DNA of 9,111 bases, from the NCBI GenBank assembly GCA_937936215.1, contig CALGWX010000050.1, positions 1-9,111 on the forward strand, read 5' to 3'. Shown one piece after another: positions 1-6,274 of this stretch. A program made the translations under genes and the position numbers. Within the stretch, counting starts at the first letter, position 1. Every line of letters begins with the position of its first letter. Under the pieces are notes generated by a model. The model was not told the DNA's origin, did no database searches, and saw nothing but the letters and a program-made list of their open reading frames with translations. The DNA is from an uncultured Burkholderiaceae bacterium (GTDB lineage: Bacteria; Pseudomonadota; Gammaproteobacteria; Burkholderiales; Burkholderiaceae_F).

Positions 1-176
1 ACTTCGGCGTGGATGCTCTTCATCAAGGCCACGGCTTGCGCGTCCGTCAAGCGTGTGCGGTCGGGCTTGCCGCCGCGTTTCCAGGCGCGGTAGCCGCTGA
101 CGCTCACGGCCAGCACTTCGCACATGTCGGGCAGGGGGTAGTCGCGGCGCTGCGCGTGGATCCAGGCGTACTTCAC
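1..176 (-). CDS. IS3-family transposase OrfB, N-terminal fragment (runs off window)
   Basis: A GTG start at 176-174 overlaps the OrfA stop as GTGA. It opens a protein reading KYAWIHAQRRDYPLPDMCEVLAVSVSGYRAWKRGGKPDRTRL and onward, the N-terminal HTH_21-type region of IS3 OrfB transposases that precedes the rve/DDE integrase domain. About 58 residues are visible and the reading frame is open to the window edge. The catalytic DDE residues lie outside. In intact elements OrfB is made as an OrfA-OrfB fusion by -1 slippage at the A-run. Here the base missing from that site means the same slip would restore the OrfA ending rather than enter OrfB. Confidence 0.8.
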   Translation of the reverse strand, partial: MKYAWIHAQRRDYPLPDMCEVLAVSVSGYRAWKRGGKPDRTRLTDAQAVALMKSIHAE

Positions 177-462
177 AGCGCATCCTTGGCGAAGTACGCC
201 GTCGTTTTTTCAGGATGTCGACGTGCATCTGCAGCCACGCGTTCTCCGCGCGCAGCCAGGACAGCTCCAACTGCTCGGGCGTCACCGGCTTGGCGCCGGC
301 GCCCACGAGCTTGCCCGCCTCGGCGGCCTTCACCCAGTTGCGCAGCGTCTGCTCAACCAGGCCCAGCGCCCTGGCGGCCACCGCGATGCCCACCGCCTGG
401 GCGTGCTTGACGGCCTGTTCCTTGAACTCGGCCGTGTACTCCCGCTTCGGAATTCTCTTCAT
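173..462 (-). pseudogene. IS3-family transposase OrfA, frameshifted
   Basis: The start ATG (462-460) opens a protein beginning MKRIPKREYTAEFKEQAV, the typical helix-turn-helix OrfA of IS3 elements, with the LGLVEQTLRNWVKAAEAGKL core and a C-terminal leucine-zipper-like segment (LELSWLRAENAWLQMHVDILKK). After the run of six A (minus strand, 210-205) the frame goes wrong. The expected family ending AYFAKDAL plus stop is present in another frame (stop TGA 175-173), reached only by a -1 shift. The simplest reading is loss of one base just after the A6 run, where family members usually carry A6G. Two Trp residues in the zipper (LSW, NAW) stand where I recall Arg, which also suggests decay. A single-base sequencing error would look the same. 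Confidence 0.75.
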
Positions 463-573
463 CTCTCGTCCTTGCGGTCTCGATGCTAACCATCGGCTCC
501 TGCAAGACGAAAAACGGCAGGCGGCTCAGAGGCATGCATACTTGGGCGCCCGAGTCATCACCTGGACACGAAG

Positions 574-1257
574 CTATCCGGGCACGCGGCACTCGAAGTA
601 AATGTGCGGGTCGGCGATGTGTTCGCCCAGTCGCGCCAGTAACCACTTGCCCAAGCTCTTCGCGATGCGGCGCGGTCCACCTCGCCAAGCAACGAACGCA
701 CGGGTGGACAAACGCGTAACACAAAAATGCACCCCGAGGTACCGCTCGAGGCGGTCGTGGTCGAAGGACTGCTGATGCCCCCATCGATGGAAACGGTGCC
801 CACACTCCGGGCAAATGGTCTGCGATCCTTCCAGTGACTCCCTGAACGGCACCGTGCCGATGAAGATCCCCCGCTCATTGAGCACGCGCCGGGCCTCGGC
901 AATAGCGAGTTCACACTGTCGCGGCTCCAGATGCTCAAGCACCTCGGAGGCGATTACGGCGTCGAATACGCCAGCATCGAACGGAAGGCTTTCGGCCCGG
1001 CCGACATGGCCGTCGATGCCGGCCCGCCGCAGGCGCTCGATCGCGGCTTCGCTGGGGTCAAGCGAGCTCACCAGGAATCCTCGGTCCTTCAGGAACACCT
1101 CAAGCCGGCCGCTGCCAGCGCCGATGTTAAGCACGCGGGCTCTCACGGGTAACGCTAGGCCCGCCCGCTTGGCAAGGAACTTGTACCTTGGCAAGGCATC
1201 CGCGAACGAGCCAATCCCCTCGTTCTGAAAGTATTCCCAAATCCTTTCCTGGCCCAT
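574..1257 (-). CDS. SAM-dependent methyltransferase (class I, Methyltransf_11 type) with CxxC/His motif
   Basis: Predicted cytosolic protein of 227 residues. The Rossmann SAM-binding motif I is VLNIGAGSGR (residues 42-51), an acidic residue after strand 2 is D68 (SLDPSE), and a motif IV/V-like block is VFDAVIASEVLEHL (97-110). A later segment has C149-P-E-C152 with H157 and H161 (CPECGHRFHRWGHQ), which could bind a metal. I recall this arrangement from methyltransferases of polysaccharide clusters. The substrate cannot be read from the sequence; given the neighbours, a sugar of the pilin glycan is a reasonable guess. The ATG at 1257 was preferred over an upstream start at 1311 because GAGGGG stands about six bases before it and the family homology begins there. 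The gene starts 220 bp after the flippase stop with no clear terminator between. The C-terminus looks complete. Confidence 0.85.
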   Translation of the reverse strand: MGQERIWEYFQNEGIGSFADALPRYKFLAKRAGLALPVRARVLNIGAGSGRLEVFLKDRGFLVSSLDPSEAAIERLRRAGIDGHVGRAESLPFDAGVFDAVIASEVLEHLEPRQCELAIAEARRVLNERGIFIGTVPFRESLEGSQTICPECGHRFHRWGHQQSFDHDRLERYLGVHFCVTRLSTRAFVAWRGGPRRIAKSLGKWLLARLGEHIADPHIYFECRVPG

Positions 1258-1477
1258 CAAGTGCCCCTCAGGCGTTGCGCGCGTACCGGCGTTGCTTCCC
1301 GACCTTTCCATGTCGAGTCACGACTTACCACCTTACCACTGCAGCCTTCCCGGTTGCCGCCAAACGACGAGTACCGCTGGAGCCATATTCGAAACAAGCA
1401 GGAACTCGCTAGCGCCACTCACACAGTGCCCTCAAAGACCAACCCTCCGAGTGGACCGTGCGTATACCCGCGCGCAC

Positions 1478-2851
1478 TCACCGCTCGCGGGTGCGGGGCT
1501 GTGCTTCACGGGCGCCGTCTTCATTGCCTCGGAGGACGAGGCTAGCCATCACGGCCGACGACAGATACATCAATGTCGTGGCAAAAATGACGCCGGCAAG
1601 GCCAAGCACCGGCGTTAGCAAGTACGTGGCCGTCAGCTTGATGCCACTGGCCACTGCGGCAATGGAAGCAATGGTTCGATAGCGGCCTTCGCCCGCCAGC
1701 TGCGCAACCATCACTAGGCCAGCGAAGTAAGGCGGCAACTGCCACAATCCCCAACGAAGCGCGCTGGCGACTGCGCCGGTGTCTTGTGACGTGAACGCCC
1801 CGCGCTCGAACAGTACGGCAACGAGCCACGGCGCCATTAAGCACCCGAGTGCCGCGAGCGCAACGCCGGCAAGCAACATCGTAAGCGCCCAGCCCCGTGC
1901 ACGTGCGCGCGCGCCCGGGATGTCGCCCCTGACGAAGCCCTCGGCAAAGATCGGCAGCGTGGCGCGAGAGATGACGGTCGCGCCGACAGCCATTCCCAAG
2001 GCTACGATCTTGTTCCCGAAGGCGAGCGTGGCGATGGCCCCCGGACCAACGCTGGCGGCAAACCACTGGTCGACTGGCTGCGCGAAGCTGATTGCAAGTT
2101 GGCCGGCGCCCATCACCGAAGCGCTGCGCCAGACGACTGGCCATTGAGACGATCGCAGGCGCAGCGACGAGGGCACGCCGATACCCGTCCGCTCGCCGAG
2201 CTGCCGCCGCAGCCACCATGCTTGGCACGCAAAGCCCACCAAGGTCGCCGCCACCAGCGGCAAGATCGTCGGCTGCGGCGACGATACGAGGAAGACAACC
2301 ACCATGAGCGGCGGAATCCCCTCGGCCAGAGCGTACCGATGGTTCTGTTCAGCTTGCAGACGGGTTGTAAGAACGGCAACTGACAGGACAAGAAAAGCCA
2401 AGGGGGCAAAACTGCGCAGGACGAGCTCGGCGAGTTGCGCCGTCTCCGGAGCAAGGCCGGATGCGTATGCCTGAACGATGGAAGGGGCTATAAGCCATGT
2501 CACTGTTGAAAGCACAACGCCAGCGGCCAGTGCGACCCCGGTCATTTCTCGAACGAACAGAGCCCTCTCGCCTGACGAGCCACGGCGCAACTTGACCAAC
2601 GTCGGCACGATGACCACCGTCATGATCGAATAGACAGTCAGCGGCAGCCAAAGGGTTAGCGTGTAGGCGAGGTTGTAAACGTCAACTTCGACGCCGCGGC
2701 CGAACCGCCATGCGATGGCGATTTCCCTCGCCGCACTGGCGAGATTCGCGGCCACTGTGAGCAGCAGCAGACAGCCTGCCGCCCGCGCGATACGGAAGTT
2801 GTCGGGGTGAAGCCGCTTCAGTGACAGCGGAAGGCCGACCCGTTTCGTCAT
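1478..2851 (-). CDS. MurJ/MviN-family (MOP superfamily) lipid-linked glycan flippase
   Basis: Polytopic inner-membrane protein of 457 residues with many hydrophobic segments. MurJ-like features are AREIAIAWRFGRGVEVDVYNLAY (residues 41-63, matching the R-D-x-x-x-A-x-x-F-G-x-G-x-x-x-D-x-x motif with Glu replacing Asp), QPVDQWFAASVGPGAIATLAFGNKI (258-282), ATLPIFAEGFVRGD (297-310) and LFERGAFTSQDT (347-358). Housekeeping MurJ, which flips lipid II, is usually somewhat longer (about 510 residues). This shorter relative beside a PglL ligase more likely flips the undecaprenyl-linked oligosaccharide used on pilin; that role is inferred. Start choice: the ATG at 2851 leaves an 89-bp gap to the ligase stop. 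A TTG at 2947 overlaps the ligase stop (TTGGTAG) and would add 32 residues by tight coupling, but those residues are not hydrophobic core and neither start has a strong Shine-Dalgarno. Confidence 0.82.
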   Translation of the reverse strand: MTKRVGLPLSLKRLHPDNFRIARAAGCLLLLTVAANLASAAREIAIAWRFGRGVEVDVYNLAYTLTLWLPLTVYSIMTVVIVPTLVKLRRGSSGERALFVREMTGVALAAGVVLSTVTWLIAPSIVQAYASGLAPETAQLAELVLRSFAPLAFLVLSVAVLTTRLQAEQNHRYALAEGIPPLMVVVFLVSSPQPTILPLVAATLVGFACQAWWLRRQLGERTGIGVPSSLRLRSSQWPVVWRSASVMGAGQLAISFAQPVDQWFAASVGPGAIATLAFGNKIVALGMAVGATVISRATLPIFAEGFVRGDIPGARARARGWALTMLLAGVALAALGCLMAPWLVAVLFERGAFTSQDTGAVASALRWGLWQLPPYFAGLVMVAQLAGEGRYRTIASIAAVASGIKLTATYLLTPVLGLAGVIFATTLMYLSSAVMASLVLRGNEDGAREAQPRTRER

Positions 2852-2940
2852 CGGCGAAGGGTCAGCATTCGCCAAGTGGGCGGGGGCTTGGGAAGACTGC
2901 AAAGTGATCGTCCCAGCGCGACCCGGAAACGCAGCTCGAC

Positions 2941-4779
2941 CTACCAACGAGCCGCTGGAGCACGCGCCAGTTCAGCTTCGAGCATGGGGCCGAGCGCCGC
3001 GAACTCGTCAGGACGTCTATCCGCGACTTCTCTGATCGCTTCAGCCATCTTTGGCGCGTGGCGCGGAAAAAATCCGAACAGTCGCTGCATGTGCCAGCGA
3101 GCGGCTTCCGTGTCGTTGTCAAGGATGGCCAGCGCAATGCGACGCGCCGCTGTGACCGGCTGCGGGCTCTGCGCGAGCAACCGGTCCGTGTCGGCAATCT
3201 TTCGCGGCAAGTCGTCCTTGGTCACCGGATCGCTCAACCCAAGCAAATGATCGGCCTGAACTCGAAACAGGCGAACCTCTGCCGCCGCCTCCTTGAGCAG
3301 CGACCTGACCTCATCAGTCGCTGCAGCCTTAAAGGCTGCGCGCTGGTCCTCGATCCAGTAAAGACGCGCCAGCTTCAAATAGTCGTGGATCAAAAAGCCC
3401 GCACCGCCCAACAACACCGCCGCGACGACGAAGGTGGGCACTCGCAGCGGAAGTGCGCGAGCATGTCGCGACCACTCGGCCCGCAGTGTCAGCCCTAGCA
3501 CCAGCGAGAAAAGCACAAGGAAGTGCATGTACCACAGCGGAAACTCGAGCATCGAGTGGATACCCAAGATGCCCAACCAAAGCAGGCCAACGGCATCAGC
3601 AGGCTTTAGTGCACTGCGATGGGTTACGAACTGCCTACCCACCGCGAAAAGCACGGCGAGCAACGCCGCGATACCGACAACGCCAAACTCCGCCAAGACC
3701 TGCAGGAACGCGTTGTGGACGTACGTATCGAGCGGGCGGTGAGTCTCGAATGATTCGATGATGTAGGCCGTGGGCAAGACGTTGAAGGCGCCAACGCCGA
3801 TCCACGGCGCGGTGCTCCACACCGCAAGCGCCTGCCGCCAAAGCTCGAGCCGGAAGATCAGGCCGCCTTCGCTTCGATCGGCCGCGCGCTCAAGCGCCGT
3901 CTGGCAGCCTTCCGCAACGCCGGCCAAGACGAAGGACGAACCAAGATTCGCCGCCAAGGCGCCGATCACCAGCATGGCAGCGATCAGCCATCGCGCTCGC
4001 CGGTCCCTCGCCGGCCAAGCCTGCAACGCGACAAGCACCACGCAGGTCAGGCCGAGGACCAGCCATGCCATTCGCGAGGCCGTTAGCGCCGACGCCATGA
4101 GCAGGATGACGACTGCGGGCACAGCCCAGCGCGATCCCATCTTGCCCGTGCCATGTAGGAACAGCACCGCGCCGAGGCCTAGCCAAGCGAGCGTCGCCGC
4201 ATGGTTCGCCTGCCCGATGTTGCCGTACAGCGCACAACCGGTGCGCGCGTGCCGAAGCACAAAAGGCGCAAATTCGGCTTCGAGGCGTGCAGCCTGCACA
4301 AACTGGGCAGCCGCGTTCAGGATGGCTGCAATCAGGATTGCCCAGGCAACCCGATCCATCACGGCGACGGTCAAACCCGCAGCCCGGACCCCCTGCCCGA
4401 CGAGGAGCGCGAGAGCGACCGCAGCCAGATAGCCGTGCCAAAGGATAGCCGGCTGGACGTAGGTGTAGTACCCAAGGACGGCTTGAAGCACCAATAACAG
4501 CGCAAAGACGAGCGGCAACGCGAACAGTATCGGACTGGCCGGAAAGCGTCGGGGCAAGACTGGCGCGAGCAGCGCTGCTGCGCAGGCGAGAAAAACCAGG
4601 GTCGCCCATTCGCCGTGAAAATCCGGAGATGGTGGCTCGCGCAGTACGCTGAGGAACCCGACGATCAGGCCCAGTCCGAGAGCCACCGCGAACGCCGAGA
4701 ACAGGGCTCGCCTCGCCTGCGCGAAGGAGCGCGGTGGCTCGAGCTGGGCAGCAGCGCCTGAAGAGGGCACCACGTTCAT
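2941..4779 (-). CDS. PglL-type O-oligosaccharyltransferase (Wzy_C / O-antigen ligase superfamily)
   Basis: Inner-membrane enzyme of 612 residues, predicted to move a glycan from undecaprenyl pyrophosphate to Ser/Thr of exported proteins in the periplasm. About a dozen hydrophobic segments fill residues 28-470, followed by a soluble helical C-terminal domain (about 475-612). Signatures are GNIGQANH (186-193, PglL_A-type), TASRMAW (233-239), the Wzy_C block from LIFRLELW (307-314) to YVHNAFLQVLAEFG (353-366) with conserved His355, and IHSMLEFPLWYMHFL (407-421, Wzy_C_2-type). The length suits PglL better than the shorter TfpO/PilO ligases. It starts 78 bp after the pilin stop, beyond a terminator, and the adjacent pilin is the obvious acceptor. 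WaaL ligase or Wzy polymerase activity is possible by fold, but the PglL motifs and the context argue against it. Confidence 0.88.
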   Translation of the reverse strand: MNVVPSSGAAAQLEPPRSFAQARRALFSAFAVALGLGLIVGFLSVLREPPSPDFHGEWATLVFLACAAALLAPVLPRRFPASPILFALPLVFALLLVLQAVLGYYTYVQPAILWHGYLAAVALALLVGQGVRAAGLTVAVMDRVAWAILIAAILNAAAQFVQAARLEAEFAPFVLRHARTGCALYGNIGQANHAATLAWLGLGAVLFLHGTGKMGSRWAVPAVVILLMASALTASRMAWLVLGLTCVVLVALQAWPARDRRARWLIAAMLVIGALAANLGSSFVLAGVAEGCQTALERAADRSEGGLIFRLELWRQALAVWSTAPWIGVGAFNVLPTAYIIESFETHRPLDTYVHNAFLQVLAEFGVVGIAALLAVLFAVGRQFVTHRSALKPADAVGLLWLGILGIHSMLEFPLWYMHFLVLFSLVLGLTLRAEWSRHARALPLRVPTFVVAAVLLGGAGFLIHDYLKLARLYWIEDQRAAFKAAATDEVRSLLKEAAAEVRLFRVQADHLLGLSDPVTKDDLPRKIADTDRLLAQSPQPVTAARRIALAILDNDTEAARWHMQRLFGFFPRHAPKMAEAIREVADRRPDEFAALGPMLEAELARAPAARW

Positions 4780-4800
4780 CCCGCGACAATCCGCCGCGAA

Positions 4801-4832
4801 GAACAGAAACGGCGCGAGCCGCGCTCGCGCCG
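4801..4832 (-). terminator. Rho-independent terminator after the pilin gene
   Basis: On the minus strand a perfect 10-bp GC-rich stem (arms CGGCGCGAGC and GCTCGCGCCG, loop GCG; 4832-4810) is followed directly by TTTCTGTTCTT (4809-4799). It lies 26 bases past the pilin stop and 31 bases before the ligase start. Such a structure should end most pilin transcripts while the ligase gets read-through or its own weak promoter. This fits the need for far more pilin than transferase. Confidence 0.85.
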
Positions 4833-4857
4833 CTGCTAGGCGGGAAGGAGGAATCGA

Positions 4858-5292
4858 TCAGCGACAGTTGGCCGGACGGAACTTGGCTACGACGGAGCCA
4901 CCCTTGCAGTCCCAGTCGATCGCGCCACCCGAGGCGGTGGGCGTAAAGATGATCGTGTTCGCGCCTGCGTCGACACCGGTCGTCGAGGCATTGAAAGTCA
5001 CGGTGATGACGCCAGAGTTGCCGACAGACACGCCTGTCACATACTTGCTCGCAATGGTATCGGCGACACCCGCAGACGCATTCGAATTCGGAAATGCATT
5101 ATTCGTCTGGTAGGTCTCGGCAACCGCAGTCTTGACCATCGAAGCTAGGTTCAGACCCTCGGAGATCCGTGACCGCACCGTGTACTCCTGATACTGCGGA
5201 ATGGCGATGGCCGCCAGGATGCCGATGATCGCCACGACGATCATCAGTTCGATCAGGGTGAAACCGCCCTGCAGTTGACGCTTCATTTCCAT
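4858..5292 (-). CDS. pilA: Type IV major pilin (type IVa, PilA/PilE family)
   Basis: Prepilin of 144 residues. The 10-residue leader MEMKRQLQGG is cut by PilD before Phe1 to give a 134-residue mature pilin. The N-terminus FTLIELMIVVAIIGILAAIA is the canonical hydrophobic helix with Glu5. The globular part has the usual pilin shape and a C-terminal pair, Cys119 and Cys133, that should close the disulfide loop. Mature Ser63 lies in N-A-S-A-G-V-A, matching the glycosylated Ser63 site of gonococcal PilE by position and context. The start at 5292 was chosen because GGAG lies six bases upstream; an ATG at 5304 has no Shine-Dalgarno, and one at 5286 is also in frame. A sigma-54-type promoter lies about 55 bp upstream, a terminator follows, and a PglL-type ligase is the next gene. 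Base composition is visibly less GC-rich than in sucD. A minor pilin or a second pilin paralogue cannot be excluded. Confidence 0.92.
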   Translation of the reverse strand: MEMKRQLQGGFTLIELMIVVAIIGILAAIAIPQYQEYTVRSRISEGLNLASMVKTAVAETYQTNNAFPNSNASAGVADTIASKYVTGVSVGNSGVITVTFNASTTGVDAGANTIIFTPTASGGAIDWDCKGGSVVAKFRPANCR

Positions 5293-5346
5293 AACTGGCT
5301 CCATTAAGGGGTTGGCGTATCGGCGCGTGCCGATGGTCTAGCCCAC

Positions 5347-5361
5347 ACAAGATCTGTGCCA
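5347..5361 (-). promoter_or_regulatory. Sigma-54 (RpoN) -24/-12 promoter of the pilin gene
   Basis: The minus strand reads TGGCAC-AGATC-TTGT from 5361 to 5347, against the RpoN consensus TGGCAC-N5-TTGC. The -24 half is perfect and the spacing exact. The -12 half has GT instead of GC, the only mismatch in the core. Predicted transcription start is near 5335, giving a 5' leader of roughly 43 bases. RpoN control through the PilS-PilR pair is established for pilA in Pseudomonas and other bacteria, which supports the call. Confidence 0.72.
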
Positions 5362-5417
5362 CCCAGCCACGGAGGGAAATTCGGCGGGCAACCGCAGAAA
5401 CTGGTCACTTCCCGAGC

Positions 5418-5449
5418 GGGCAGCTGACGTTTTTTGTCACTCGCTGCCC
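5418..5449 (-). promoter_or_regulatory. Bulged inverted repeat, likely enhancer site for a PilR/NtrC-type activator
   Basis: On the plus strand GGGCAGC-TGAC (5418-5428) and GTCA-ctc-GCTGCCC (5436-5449) form 11 complementary pairs with a three-base interruption, around GTTTTTT. The centre lies about 98 bp upstream of the predicted pilin start site, the usual distance for enhancer-binding activators of RpoN promoters. A second AGTGAC (5409-5404, minus strand) repeats the AGTGAC at 5441-5436 with a 32-bp offset, about three helical turns. Binding by PilR is inferred from position and symmetry only. Confidence 0.45.
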
Positions 5450-5465
5450 AATCTTGTCGGCCGGT

Positions 5466-5482
5466 GGCCAGCGAAGCCGGCC
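5466..5482 (-). terminator. Weak hairpin downstream of the FHA gene
   Basis: The transcript of the minus strand can form a 7-bp stem GGCCGGC-UUC-GCUGGCC (one G-U pair) beginning 16 bases after the FHA stop. No U-tract follows, so it is at best an inefficient or Rho-assisted terminator, or an mRNA-end stabiliser. A separate inverted repeat TCAACC-gccgg-GGTTGA (5498-5514) spans the FHA stop codon. Confidence 0.3.
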
Positions 5483-5497
5483 AAACGGATGAGCCGC

Positions 5498-6181
5498 TCA
5501 ACCGCCGGGGTTGACGAACTCCAGCTTCACGCCGGCCAGCTCGATGACATCCCTGTCCTTGAGCGCATGCGCCGCGGAGCCGAGGTTGATGCCGTTGACG
5601 GTGGGGAAGACGTCGCCCTCTACGTGAGCGATGAAGTAGCCGGACGGGCGGCGGGTGATGACCGCCACCTGGACCCCGGGGCGGCCGATGGTGGTCAGCG
5701 CCTTGACCAGCGGCAGTTCGCGGCCGGCGTTGGCGCCCGAGAGTACCCGGATCACCGCCCCCTTGGGCTGCGGCGCCGGCGCCTCTTCCGGCTGCGCCGG
5801 TTGCCGCACCGGGATCGTGGCCGGGCTGGGGCCGTAGAACTCGCGCTTCAGCGGCTGCGAGGTGTCGAAGTCGACCGCGCCTTCGGCCGGGGTGTCGCGC
5901 TCGATGAACTTGAGGCGGTACTTGCCGATCTCGACGATGTCGCCGTCGCGCATCACGTGCTTCTTGATCGGCTGGCCGTTGACGGTGGTGCCGTTGGTCG
6001 AGCCGAGGTCCTCGATGTAGTAGTCGTCGCCGCCCTTGAACACCACCGCGTGCTCGCCGCTGACGGCGAGGTTGTCGATCACCAGGTCGTTGTGCGAGCG
6101 GCGCCCGATCGTCGTACGGTCCTTGGTGAGCGGGACCTCCTTGAGGGTGACGCCATCAAGGGTGAGAACGAGGGTCGGCAT
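5498..6181 (-). CDS. Protein with two FHA domains (second one degenerate)
   Basis: Soluble protein of 227 residues with no signal peptide or membrane segment. The first FHA domain (about 1-95) has the phosphothreonine-binding set: TIGRR (24-28), S41-x-x-H44 (SGEH) and STNGTTVNG (61-69). A Pro/Ala-rich linker (about 118-140) leads to a second FHA-like domain (about 141-225) that keeps TIGR (164-167), TVNG (194-197) and the DRDVIELAG strand but lacks the S-x-x-H pair, so it may not bind phosphopeptide. The likely role is a phosphorylation-dependent adaptor paired with the PP2C phosphatase encoded 93 bp upstream. No Ser/Thr kinase is visible in the window. The 3' end is close to the pilin regulatory region, but the pilin promoter is separate. 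The partner and pathway are unknown. Confidence 0.88.
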   Translation of the reverse strand: MPTLVLTLDGVTLKEVPLTKDRTTIGRRSHNDLVIDNLAVSGEHAVVFKGGDDYYIEDLGSTNGTTVNGQPIKKHVMRDGDIVEIGKYRLKFIERDTPAEGAVDFDTSQPLKREFYGPSPATIPVRQPAQPEEAPAPQPKGAVIRVLSGANAGRELPLVKALTTIGRPGVQVAVITRRPSGYFIAHVEGDVFPTVNGINLGSAAHALKDRDVIELAGVKLEFVNPGG

Positions 6182-6227
6182 GGATCGGCGGCGCGCTGCA
6201 GGCGAAGACGGCGAAGAACGCGAGCCG

Positions 6228-6256
6228 ATTCTGCCAGTGGGGTCTGGGCTTGGCCA
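6228..6256 (-). promoter_or_regulatory. Possible sigma-70 promoter of the FHA gene
   Basis: On the minus strand TGGCCA (6256-6251) and CAGAAT (6233-6228) are separated by 17 bases, each matching four of six consensus positions for -35 and -10. It lies in the 93-bp gap between the phosphatase and the FHA gene and would give a leader of about 40 bases. Matches this loose arise by chance, so the FHA gene could equally be transcribed with the phosphatase. Confidence 0.22.
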
Positions 6257-6274
6257 GTCAGCCGAGCGGAGGGG

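Larger units (their letters stand above)
1..492 (-). mobile_element. IS3-family insertion sequence, partial (left part only)
   Basis: This stretch holds the start of an IS3-family element read on the minus strand: orfA at 462-173 and the beginning of orfB at 176-1. The element continues past the low-coordinate edge, so the other end, the DDE catalytic domain and the second terminal repeat are not visible. The outer boundary is uncertain. A TGG at 492-490 on the minus strand (TGGTTAGCATCG) would fit the usual TG-starting end of the family, but no partner repeat is available to prove it. The 80 bp between 493 and the methyltransferase stop shows nothing recognisable. The orfA frameshift suggests that this copy is decaying or relies on transposase supplied from elsewhere. 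Confidence 0.8.

Noticed and set aside
353..814. 153-residue minus-strand open frame across the IS and methyltransferase
   Set aside because: It is out of frame with both conserved proteins and has no family resemblance.
4858..4870. C-terminal Ser glycosylation site as used by Pseudomonas TfpO
   Set aside because: The pilin ends A-N-C-R without a terminal Ser, so that mode does not apply. The Ser63 site is the better candidate.
5418..5449. Hairpin with T6 read as a terminator of the FHA gene
   Set aside because: The T-run is in the loop, not after the stem, and neither strand has a T-tract downstream. Its position suits an activator site better.
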